A DNA stretch of 64,000 nucleotides. It comes from Nicotiana tabacum (lineage: Eukaryota; Streptophyta; Magnoliopsida; Solanales; Solanaceae). The stretch lies in the NCBI RefSeq assembly GCF_000715075.1, contig NC_134102.1:49857348-49921347 (forward strand). The letters are read 5' to 3'. The translations under genes were made by a program, and so were the position numbers. Under the pieces are notes generated by a model that made no database searches, was not told the origin of the DNA, and saw only the letters and a program-made list of their open reading frames with translations. How positions within the stretch are numbered: position 1 is the first letter of the stretch; every line of letters starts with the position of its first letter. Positions 45,626 through 56,512 of the stretch are shown here, piece after piece.

Positions 45626-45640
45626 TGGTTGGTTATATAT
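45626..45640 (-). promoter_or_regulatory. Candidate TATA box of the MICU gene
   Basis: The minus strand reads CATATATAACC here, about 200 bp upstream of the chosen ATG at 45432, a spacing that would leave a 5' UTR of roughly 170 nt. No other promoter element was recognised. Confidence 0.35.
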
Positions 45641-47129
45641 GTTTTTTATGAGTCCCGATTATGTGCAATACTAGTGGCAAAGGAAGCCCATGCTAAGCTC
45701 GGGCCCCAACTCAATGATTTTGATTAAAAAGTAATTTGTGTTGTAGTCTTTCAAAATTAATCGTATAAAAAATTCTCTGTTTCTGTTACCATGCATATCC
45801 ATTGTTTATATCTTCAAATTGGATTTTGAATCAGTCGGGCTAGAACTTAAACTTATGGCCTTCTGTCAAAAGATTTATTAGTTTTCTTTGTGTTGGGAAA
45901 TGGGATTGGGTTGCGGGTCGCTCCACGTGACTGACCCGACCCATTTAGAAGAATTAAGTAAGAAAAGTTACAACAGAAATAACCACTCACATCAAAATTG
46001 TTGCTATCGTGTTTAAGGGTGTGGGATCAGTTTTCTTTATGGTTACATACTGCTTCTCTCTCATTAGAAGACTAAGCAATACTATCTCTTCTTCTGATGA
46101 CGATAACTCGTTTCCTAGTGAATTGAAGTTTGACTTGGGGAACTCTTTTGGCGGTGAGTTCAAGGATTCTTTTGCTACGTTATTAATATGTACATTATTG
46201 TTGTTCTCGCTCACGTAATTTAATCTTGCATTGGTATCATAGCCGACCCGTAGTTGTGCTGCTATATGTCTTTTATAAGTGTGTATGGCATGAGCAGTAC
46301 ATTGCAGTTCACATTCATGGATGAGATCATCAACATCTTAACTTACAATTATTTCATGGGCAGTGAAATTTTTCTTTTTTCATGCCTTGTAAACATCAAG
46401 ATCTTTCATAATCTAGGCACGGTTACCCTCCTCTAGGTGACACATCACATGATTTATATCTTCAAGAGCATCTTACACTTCCGGTACATACCATATTTTA
46501 CGGCTCCATGTATCATAATTTTTGTTGCTCAATTTATCACCTTTATTTAAATAAGCAATTATACTTTTTGAAGCCATAGTCTTCTATACTTATAAGAGAT
46601 AATCAGAGAAGTATCACTCATCAATAATGCATGTGATATACCTACTCAAGAAAATCAATTCTCATAATGACTTGACATTTAGCGTATCATAAAAAAGTCA
46701 CGTAGTTTTCAATCATCATCTACGGTCTAAACATTTAATCAAATGTGAAAACACTTCTTAGTATGTATTTATTATATTCGTGACTAGAATCATATAGATT
46801 CTTTAAGTCTTATGCTCTTACAACATTCTGTTATATATACCAATGAGCAGAAAAAATAACAGAAGAGACAATCAATATATATATGATTAAAAGTATTTAC
46901 AACTCTCTCACCCAAAGTCTTAGCTAACTTCTGTATAGGAGAAGGTTGATAAAATGAGGCTTTGTACATGTCTTTAGAAGCCAAGATCTTTTAATTTTAG
47001 CTTTTATGTTCTATTTCTTTCACTCAATTAAAAGTGCTTGAGTATATACTCAAAGAGACTGCTTTGCACCATACTTATAATGAATATTATCTAATATATT
47101 GTCCTAATTAAAACTATGGGAGAGTATCC
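45641..47129. other. Intergenic region upstream of MICU
   Basis: AT-rich, with no supported gene. A 75-codon asparagine/serine-rich minus-strand frame at 46214-45987 and a TTGGTATCATAGCC near 46233 hint at an eroded retroelement, but neither is enough to call one. Confidence 0.4.
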
Positions 47130-47139
47130 CTCAAGTTGG

Positions 47140-47418
47140 GCACTAATTTGGTCTGTGATGCTTTGGAGAAGGTGTAGTTAATTCTGGAGCGGCTTCGTAT
47201 AGCACAGTTCAGGCAGAAGAGTTATGTGGACAGGAAAGCTCGTGATGTTGTATTTATGGTGGGTGAGAAGGATCTACTCAGAGTTTTGCCCCATGAAGGG
47301 TAGGTTCAGGAAGAAGGGCAAGTTGAGCCTTAAGTATATTGGTCCTTTTGAGGTGCTTGAGAGAGTTGGAAAGGTGGCCTGCAGACTTGCCTTGGCACCT
47401 AGTCTATTAGAAGTTTGT
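47140..47418 (+). pseudogene. Orphan Tekay integrase C-terminal fragment
   Basis: In fragments of two frames: FRQKSYVDRKARDV, then GEKDLL, then KGKLSLKYIGPFEVLERVGKVA and CRLALAPSL. This corresponds to about 60930-61160 of element E. It is cut off on the right exactly where element G begins (TGATACCC at 47419), so G probably inserted into, or replaced, the rest of an older Tekay copy. Confidence 0.75.
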
Positions 47419-49610
47419 TGATACCCAATTTTTACCCTCGTATTTTTCAAAATACATATACGCTTTCACAATAGCGTATTTGCATCAATATTTAGTTTAC
47501 AAACTTATACAGGCATTTTCTATAATTTTCTATAATACTATTGAGCTTTAAATTAATTTTCTTGCATTTAAATTATATGAATATTTAGTAATTATCCCTT
47601 TAAATTATTTTGTGATGACTTAGTTACCTAAGATTATTATTTTTTTACATTTAATATATGTTTCAAATATTTTATTTCATTTCATATAATTACATTAGCA
47701 TTTTTGATCTATTTATCTAATTTTGCAATAATGGCCCGTATTCATACATAAAGTTTTTTATTCTATATTATTGATGTCAAAATAAAAAATTTATATTTTT
47801 ATAATACAAATTTATTATTTTAAGCATTTCAGTGCATAAATAATATTTGCATTCATTTATTAAGCATTTTCCATAAATTATTTTGATAAAATTTGGGGTA
47901 TTTAATTTATAGTCTAATTTCTTACCTATTTTTCGGACCCAATACTATCCAGACCTTAGCCCAATCTACCCAAACCTTAGCCCAATTACCCTAAGCCCAA
48001 AATCAAAATACCCCTTTTAAAATACCCAGCAACCCACTACCCATACTCGATTAAACAACCCGCCCAACCCCATTCTCTCATCTTGGCCGTTGATCTCACA
48101 TGATCAACGGCCCCTAATAAACCAACCCCTTTTAATTAACCCCAACCCAGAAACCCTAACCCCATTTTCCCTTAGACGTCGCCCTTATTCTCTCTGCCTC
48201 TCTCATCTCTCTTCTTCTCCGATTAAACCCTAATCGCCGCCTTCCCCAAATTTTCTCCTAATCCCGGCTACAATGGGACTTTCCTCTTATTTACTTACCA
48301 TATTCGTGTGTTTTCACTACTGGTTGATTCTCCATGGTATCACCTAGTAATTGCCTAAACATGGCAAGTACTACCTCTCCGATTCTGTCCGAATGAGTCC
48401 CATTTTTTGAATCTGTACCGTATTTCATCCACACGTATCTGATTCTACACTGTGTGAGTCCGGTTTCATTTGGATTTTTGCTGATTTACACTTTTCCTAA
48501 GAAATTAGGGTTTACCGGGTTCCTCTCTTAAATCGATTTTAAATTGATTTGAATGTTGTCTTTCCTTATTTGTTTCTTAATTTACTCTGTTTCCTTATGT
48601 GTTTGTTCAATTTTACTGCTATATAAACCCCTTCCCATTCCCCTTTGAGACAGACTTGAGTCACTAGAATCTCACTAAAACTTGAGGCTTGTTCTGTTAA
48701 TTCCTTCATTATCCTGTTCTATGCTTTGTGTTGGCCGGCTGAAAGCCAAGGCCACTGAGAGTCTACCGTTCGAACTTTTTATTGGTGCGAGCATTGCCCG
48801 GGGTTCTTTTGAAGTTCTTGGAAACTTTGACGCATCGATATTTCTAGGTTCTTATGGATCTTTTATTCTTTATTATTGTCCGTTTAACTAGTAAGCTACT
48901 AGACTTTGCAATTTCATCCCTATGTATCTTTGATTCACATGTGTTCTCACCTCTGAAATGCATAGCTTAATGTATTTTTTCTAGATTATTTTGTGCGTGA
49001 TTCTGTTAAGTCTACTGTATTCTAAGTCTTTTTAGCATCTAACTTCCTCCTAATGATGCTAGTTTTGAGATTGCTTAAGTCTATTTTGGATAATCTGATT
49101 CTCTTAAGTTCGTTTAACCAGTGTATTGGTGCCTGAACATTCCCTAAAACTTGCTTACTTGCTTTGTCTTTAATCTCTATAACGAATGCTTCACACTTGT
49201 GTTAGAGCTTCCTGTGTTAATTATAACATGTTCCCCTGCTATTGTGTCGCTCAACATGAGCCCCATACCCATTAGTGATTGACTGAGATCTTAATAGTTA
49301 CCTCAACTTGTCTTCCATGCCCTGCTTGAATCATTTTGTTTTATGGCATAACTTAGACCTTCTTTAGTTAATTAATTTATTGTGTCAATCCCAGAATATC
49401 TACATGTGCTATTTGGTATGAGCTTGCTATCTTGTAGTGCTCTGAATCTCGGCAGTGTTTGTCCTGCATGTACAATATGTTTCAATTTGTATTAAGACCA
49501 TTTTCTATCAACTATGATCTTGCTTCTATGCTAGTATGTCTCCCCAGTGTGCCTTTGGTTCATTTGATACCCTGTCCTTTCAGTGATTGTCACAATGTGA
49601 GTCCTCCATC

Positions 49611-50448
49611 ATGTCTAAATATCGAGCTCTAGATCAATGCAAGCAGGGGTATGGGCATTTTGAGGGCTGTAATCTGTTGCTACAGGTTTGGTTATTAGAA
49701 CATTTTCAGAGAGGTAAATATCGTCAGGAACTTCTGCGATGACCATTGAATGACTACATAGCCTACAACCATCCAAAAAGAATGACATTTATCGTAGATA
49801 GGTTCGCGCAACCCGGAAATACTGTGAGCTGGGTGCGCTTCTTCAGCAATTTGACTGATGAAAGGGTACATTGGATGTTCGAATGGTTCCCTAGCAACTA
49901 GTTCATCATCAGGTCAAGAGCAGCCACTCATTTAGTGTTGATCGGGTTAAGAGGAATCTATCCTTATGCTTTTATAAGAGTAATGAGGCAAGCGGGAAGA
50001 AAGCAGGTTATACCTCGGGTTTCCAACATGGTCCAGTATAAAGCAGACTTTAAAGGGAACATCATTCCATTCAAGTTCGAGGCGCAGCATATGTGGAATC
50101 AAAAGGTCGTTGTAGAGAAAGACATTATCGAGCCAGACAGGTACCATGCCGACCATGTATACTTCTACCCATCATGGTTGGTAGATGATATAGCGGGAGA
50201 TGCCAAGCAGGGATTAATATGAAAAATAGGGTTATAGATGACGTTGTTGAAGCACAAGTCAAGTATAGTATGCTGCGCAAGAGGGTTTTCGAGTCTGAAG
50301 CTAGACATTTGGAACATCACAAAGTGGATATGGAAGCTATTGGCGAATGGAAAGAAATTGCTACTAAATCAACAGAAAGATTGGAATATTTGGAGCAAGG
50401 GTTAATGGAACTCGAGGGGAAAATGAGGAAGAGGCTCTCAGATTGTTA
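49611..50448 (+). pseudogene. Element G ORF1 (extra ORF upstream of gag)
   Basis: ATG at 49611 (MSKYRALDQCKQGYGHFEGC). The blocks LLLQVWLLEHFQRGKYRQELL, DRFAQPGNTVSWVRFFSNLT and WMFEWFP resemble the plant-mobile-like (DUF7745) domain common in Ogre ORF1 proteins. A C-terminal coiled-coil-like part follows (about 50219-50448, MLRKRVFESEARHLEHHK, LEYLEQGLMELEGK). Two stops (TGA near 49740, TAG near 49899) and a frameshift near 50215 disable it. The biochemical role of this ORF is not established, as far as I know. Confidence 0.65.
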
Positions 50449-50878
50449 GAATACGGAAGGCAAAAAGGGAGGGCACCTAGCAAGGGCTTACCTACTATTG
50501 GACATGCGCGACCTGGGAAACTTGATTGATGGATCCAGAAGGCCAAGCATAGAGAAGGTCCCTCTGGGGCCAAATAGATTAGGAAATGATGTTCTTTACT
50601 ACTTTTTAGCCTAGTTTTAGATTTCTATTGTATTAAGGCAAATGCCATTAGTGACTTTCTTATTATTGTCGTTTTAGTATGGATTTGATTCATTTTCGCA
50701 TTAATGAAATGAAACAATTATCGGCATCAATTTTCTCCAAGTTTATGTGTCGCTTAGGCCTACCTCGGGCACAATAAGGTCCCCCAAATTAGGATGCGAA
50801 TTTATTTATTGATTTTGCAACACATGTTTAATATCGCAAATATCCTTTCAATATCCCTTACTGACTTGGTTACCTTTT

Positions 50879-52215
50879 TTGTTTTTCTTTTCTTTTGTTT
50901 ATTCCCATTCCCCAAAGGTTGGTTCTTGCATACTGGCATCATCCGCATATCATACTAGACCCGGAGGTCCTCCACCTCCTCCTCCACCAAGTGATCCTAA
51001 AGGCAAAAGCAAAGGGAAAGAAAAAATGGACGATTTAAGCGGTATCAGAAAGGATAATGCAGAAAACGTTGAAACCTCGGACGGTCGAAATACTCTAGTA
51101 CAAAGCGAATTGGTCCTACGTCTGGAACAGAAAATATTGGAGATACAAGGGGAACTTGAGCAAGTCCGGAACTTGGCAAACCTTTCCCTCGCCCTAAACG
51201 TCCCCGACCTTAACCAACAAAACACAAACGCCCAAAACCCGGTACCTCCTCAAAACACACAAAATCTGCCAAATCCTCCCGCACCACATCAATATGCCAC
51301 ACTTCTCAGAACCAAAACCCTCTGTTGATCACTATGCCTCAACAACATCATCACCACCCAACTCAACACCTACAAATAACCGTATACCACACCCCTCAGA
51401 ATGCACCACAACCTACTCCTGACCCACAAAACTCAACCGATGACCACCATTACACCCAGATTCCCGGAGTCTACCAAAGCCATCCCATATATATGGAAAC
51501 CTTACCCCACACACCACAACAGACCCTATACATACCCGAATCCGCCGAGAAGGACCTGCTCATCAAGAATATGGCGGAGGAACTCAAGAAACTTACTGGC
51601 AGAGTTCAAAGTGTTGAAGAGGGCAAAGGCATTGAGGTTTTGAATTATGAAGATTTGTGTATTCAGCCAGATGTAGAACTGCCAGAGGGTTACAAACCTC
51701 CTAAGTTCGAAATATTCGACGGAACTGGTGATCCGAAGTGCACTTGAGAACGTATTGTGACAAGCTTGTAGGAGTTGGCAGGGATGAAAGAATCCGCATG
51801 AAGATGTTCATGAGAAGCCTCACCGGAGACGCCCTGTCTTGGTACATCAGTCAGAACCCAAAGAAATGGGTTAATTGGGTGAGCATAGCATCAGATTTCA
51901 TGGATCGGTTCAGGTTTAACACAGAAAATGTACCAGACATTTTCTACATTCAGAATCTCAAGAAGAGGCCAACGGAAACTTTTCACGAGTATGCTACTCG
52001 GTGGAGGTCTGAAGCTGCAAAAGTAAGACCAACACTGGAAGAAGAACAGATGTATAAGTTCTTTGTCAGAGCTTAGGTTCCGCAATACTACGAAATACTG
52101 ATGGTTATTGAAAATCATAAATTTTCTGACATCATCAAATTGGGAGAAAGAATAGAAGAAGGGATCAAAAGCGGAATGGTGACAAATTTTGAAGCACTCC
52201 AAGCCACGGAATGCT
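50879..52215 (+). pseudogene. Element G gag pseudogene
   Basis: A proline- and lysine-rich start (PGGPPPPPPPSDPKGKSKGK, about 50960-51020), a coiled-coil-like heptad stretch (VLRLEQKILEIQGELEQVRN), a Pro/Gln/His-rich linker and then the gag core: EGYKPPKFEIFDGTGDPK, TYCDKLVGVG, MRSLTGDALSWYI and FHEYATRWR (about 51690-52010). Frame changes near 51320 and 51735 and a TAG at 52074 break it. The frame ends at 52215 in EALQATEC; no zinc knuckle or protease follows. Confidence 0.75.
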
Positions 52216-53615
52216 AAATAAAGCTTTTAACAAATGCATGGCTAATAAAGAATCGGTCAAAAAATATAGACCAACACAATAGTTGTGTTCACATGAATCT
52301 AATGGATGTACAATGTGTAAAATATTCCGAACTTTAAGAAAATTTCACAAGAAAACAACCTATTGTGCACAATTATTAAACTAATCATATTAAATATCAT
52401 TCATAGAAAAAGGATTAATTCTCATGAATTTGTACCAAACATGTATTTACTTAAAGTAAAATGATTACAGTAGGTAATTTACAAGTGGAGTGACCTAAAA
52501 GTGTAACTAAATATAATAGCATACATGTAAGAAAAAAATACAATTATCTTATAAAATAAGAATGCCATGCTTACGTAGTGAACAACTAGTTTAATTAATT
52601 AGGTTCGTATTTATCCTAGTCAATTAATCAAGTTGCAAAAGCGTATCTAATAATCTAATTATAGATGAAAGCTACGCATACATTTGGCATACATATTTAA
52701 TATTAACTAGTTAAATAGATGTATTTAGTCCTAAGTGTTGTCACATACAGACAAATATCAAGAAAGCACAAATAAATGATTAGATATGGTATCTATCTAC
52801 GATTTTACCATACTTGTATTTTTGAGTACATCCGAGAACATGAAGTACGAAGGGGAGAAAGTTGACAGGGATTCGCCTTTTTCTTCAAACGATGTCTTTG
52901 AAAGATAACTCCTGAGTTGGGTACCTCGCAAAATTAAACAACGAAATATTAGTAAATAACATAACAATAATATATGAAGAATTAAAGTATTTTTTTTAAA
53001 TTGTTTTGGAAATTGTTTGAAATGTTATAGGAAAATATTTTTATTTTTTGAAAGATTATCTGAAAATGGTTTAGAAATATTTCTTTTGGAAACTAGTTTT
53101 TTGGAAAATGATTTTGAAAAATAATTTAAAATATATTATAGGAGGCTCAGATATGTATTTTTGGTATCCGTCTAGACATGAGAACGGGAGCTGCTTGGTT
53201 GCGACTATGGCGGCCGATCGTGTCGCCCTCCAAAGGTTATTGGTTTATCGCGTCCTCATCTTTTGTTTTCGATGTTGTTCATAATCGCCTCGTTATTTCG
53301 GGTCCGGTCCAAGGTTCATTTAGGGCGTCGTGGGCTCAAAAATTTATTCTCATCGGCCTAAGTCCACAAGTGCAAGTACTTCAGAGATCAATAATATCAG
53401 TCGGGTGTTTGGGGTATCTGATGATAAAAAGCCCACAAATGATAACATAAAATTCAATCCAACACAAAGATACTCAATGTGAATTTCATAATTGAAATAG
53501 ACATCAACACAACGCAAAAAGATGCGACAGTGGTCAAAATGTCAAAGCCCAACCACTACTACCACGATAATATATGTCGGAGGCACAATAACAAATAAAT
53601 AGAGGCGAGCAGATA
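52216..53615. other. Unassigned region between elements G and E
   Basis: The first part (to about 53150) is AT-rich without coding frames. About 53160-53450 is more GC-balanced (GCGACTATGGCGGCCGATCG) with a 90-codon open frame that has no recognisable motif. Probably pieces of other retroelements, but I cannot name them. Confidence 0.4.
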
Positions 53616-56313
53616 TGTAATGACCCGGCCGTTCATTTTGAGTATTGTAGCCATGTACCCCTATTTATTGCTTATTATATGTTTTGTGGTTATGTGACTT
53701 GCCGAGGTGGTTGGTTTGGTTTCAGGGATGTTTCAAAATGAATTGGGACACTTAGTCCCAAGGTTGGAAGCTTAAGTTGAAAGAGTTGTTCGGATATTCA
53801 CGTATGAGTAAACGGCTTTGAAATAGAGTTTTAATGGTTTTGTTAGCTTCTTATGGTAATTTTGGAGTTAGGAGTATGTCCGGATATTGATTTGGAGGTC
53901 CGTAGGTTATTTTGGCTTAAATTGGGGAAAGTTGGAAAGTTGAAGGTTTGGAAAATTGAGAAGTTTGACCGAAAGTTAACTTTGTTGATACCGCACTCGG
54001 ATTTTGGTTCCGGTATTTGGAATAGGTTCGTTGTTTCATTTATCACTTATGTGCAAAATTTGAGGTCAATCGGAGTTGGTTTGGTGTGATTAGGCATTGG
54101 TTTTAGAAGTTGGAAGTTCAATAGTTTATTAGGCTTGAATTGGGACATGATTCGTGATTTCGATATTGTTTGATGTGATTTGAGGCTTCAACTAAGTTCG
54201 TATGATATTTTAGGATATGTTGGTATGTTTGGATGGGGTCCGGGGGGCCTCGGGTGTGATTCGGATCATGTTCGGCTCATTTTTGGACTTATTGGACTGC
54301 TAAAATAGTTGTATCTGATTTCCTTATACGCGTTCGCGAGAGAGGTCTCGCGATCGAGAAAAGTACTTGGGTGACTGGTAAAGTTTGTTCATCGTGTTTG
54401 CGAGAAGATGGACGCGTTCGCGATGGTCTAGTGGGTATGTGCATCGTGATCACAAGAGGGGGCTCGCATACACATAGAAGGTTGAGGCTTGTTGGGCATC
54501 AGGCATGTAAGCCTTCGTGTTTGCGGGAGATGGGTCGCGTTCCCGTAGACGTTGGACCAACGGTTGTCGCATTCGCGTAAGAGGAATTTGCAGCTGAGGA
54601 TTTTTGTGCTTCGCGAATGCGAGGCGATTTCTGTGTTTGCGAAGAAGGGCCAATGGGCAGACTATTAAAATTTAAAAAATGAGGGTTAAAGTATTATTTC
54701 ATATTTTGACTTGAGGAGCTCGACTAGGGGCGATTTTTTCTGAGGGATTTCACTACAAATCAAGATATTTGAGTCGTTCGTTGGTTGATTCATGTGGCAA
54801 GGGTTTGTTGGAGCATTGAGTTGCACGCTTTGAGGTAAATAACACTTCTAAACTTTATATTGAGTGTATGAATCCCTGGAATACGTGTTATATGGTTGGT
54901 GTTGGGGTGTTGCATATGCTAGGTGATTGCGTATAGGCGTGCACTGTGGTAGTTATGACTCGGTTGATTCTATGGTACTGGTAGTTATCTAGTCTTGTTT
55001 ATATCCTTGTAATTCCTATGTGTTAGAGTAATTGAGCTGTGATCCATGTTAGAAATCATGTTTAGTCTATGTACTTATTCTTTTGGGACCCACTGAGGTC
55101 ATTTATGCTATTGAGTTATTTGCTTAAGTTGCAATTATGTACTCAGTCATATTTATTCATTTGCATATCATATCTCAGTCTCTGTTATCATTTACTATTA
55201 CATCATGTTATTATTGTTTGGGCTGGGTGGTATAAGATTTGTGAGCCCATGAGACTAGAGAGATTGATGACTGAATTGGGGCCTGAGAACCGAATTGTGA
55301 GTGATATTGTGGATCGGGCCGAACACCGCACTAGGCCATATTGTCTTTATATCGATTACTATTATAGATCGGGTTGCACGCCGCAACAGGCCTTATTGGC
55401 TTATTTATTATTATGGGATCGGGCTGCATGCCACAGCAGGCCATATTGGCTTTATATTAGCGCTTGGGCAGGATCCGCCCCTCCGGAGTCTGACATACCA
55501 GCAGTGGGGGCAGGTATCGTATAATGTTGAGTGATTGTGTATGATGAATATAAGTATGAGAGACAGATTGAGTATTCTGAGAGTGTGAGTACTTGTGAGT
55601 ATCACTATGATGCATTACATTTGACATGAATATTTGACTCGTAGGCATAGAGATGTAGCATTCCTTATGCTAGCTGTACTTGGTATATTTTATCACTGTT
55701 AGGCTTAAATTTTTGAACTTTAAAGCATGCCTAAATTTTTGTACTGTGTACAAGCTGAATATGGAAGTTCTCTGAGTTATTACTGTCATTATCTTGTTAT
55801 ATCTATGTTGTCATTATTTGATTCGGACAGTATCTTACTAAGCTCATCATTGCTTTCACCCCAAGGTTAGTCCTGTTACTTATTGAGTACATTTGGTTGA
55901 TTGTACTCATACTACACTCTGCACTTCGTGTGCAGATCCAGGTACATCTTGACGTAGTGATTGCTAGATCTGGTGTTAGTACATGCTCGGAGACTTCGAG
56001 GTAGCTGCTATGACACCCGCAGACCTTGACTCTCCTTCCTTTCATTTTATTTTAGTAATGTTCTATTTTTCAGACAGTTGTACTAGAGTTTTAGACTATG
56101 TTGACATTGGTAGCTCATGTACTCGATGACACAAGGATTTTGGGATTGTTATAGTTGAGTTGCAGTTGTTCTTATCATTTATTTATGAGATTTTTCACTG
56201 TTGAACTTATTAAATCATGTTTTAATCCAAATGCATAGTTTTTATGTGATTGTCGGCTTGCCTAGTAATGTGTTAGGCGCCATCACGACAGGTTTGGATT
56301 TTGGGTTGTGACA
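53616..56313 (+). repeat. 5' LTR of element E (2,698 bp)
   Basis: Starts TGTAATGACCCGGCCG and ends TTTTGGGTTGTGACA just before the primer site. It contains a CpG-rich cluster at about 54330-54650 with repeated near-palindromes (see findings). Shared in the same orientation with E'. Confidence 0.85.
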
Positions 56314-56316
56314 AGT

Positions 56317-56328
56317 TGGTATAAGAGC
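56317..56328 (+). other. Primer binding site of element E (tRNA-iMet type)
   Basis: TGGTATAAGAGC differs from the initiator tRNA-Met complement at one base. Confidence 0.8.
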
Positions 56329-56512
56329 ACTAGGTTACTTAGGTCTCACGAGTCATGAGCATGTTTAGTAGAGTCTTGCGGATCGGTACAAAGATGTTTG
56401 TACTTATCTTCGAAAGGCTACCGAACTGTTAGGAAACTTCACTTTCTTTATTCTTGTCTTGCGGATTTGTTGATTCCAGAAATTAAACTTCTATTATTCA
56501 ATTCTCTCACAG

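Larger units (their letters stand above)
47419..52215 (+). mobile_element. Element G: 5' part of an Ogre-like Tat element
   Basis: Begins TGATACCCAATTTTTACCCTC, a start I associate with solanaceous Ogre/Tat LTRs, followed by about 2.2 kb of LTR and leader with no genes. Then an additional ORF (49611-50448) lies upstream of gag (50879-52215). An extra ORF before gag is the defining feature of Ogre elements. No protease, RT or 3' LTR follows: the element is cut after gag. I could not fix the LTR end or primer site. Confidence 0.65.

Noticed and set aside
45987..46214. Minus-strand 75-codon frame rich in Asn and Ser, near a TTGGTATCATAGCC resembling a primer site
   Set aside because: The primer-like site points the opposite way to the frame, no LTR pair or second gene is nearby, and the composition is low-complexity.
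53178..53450. 90-codon plus-strand frame
   Set aside because: No recognisable domain, no splice context and no similarity to neighbours. Left as unassigned.
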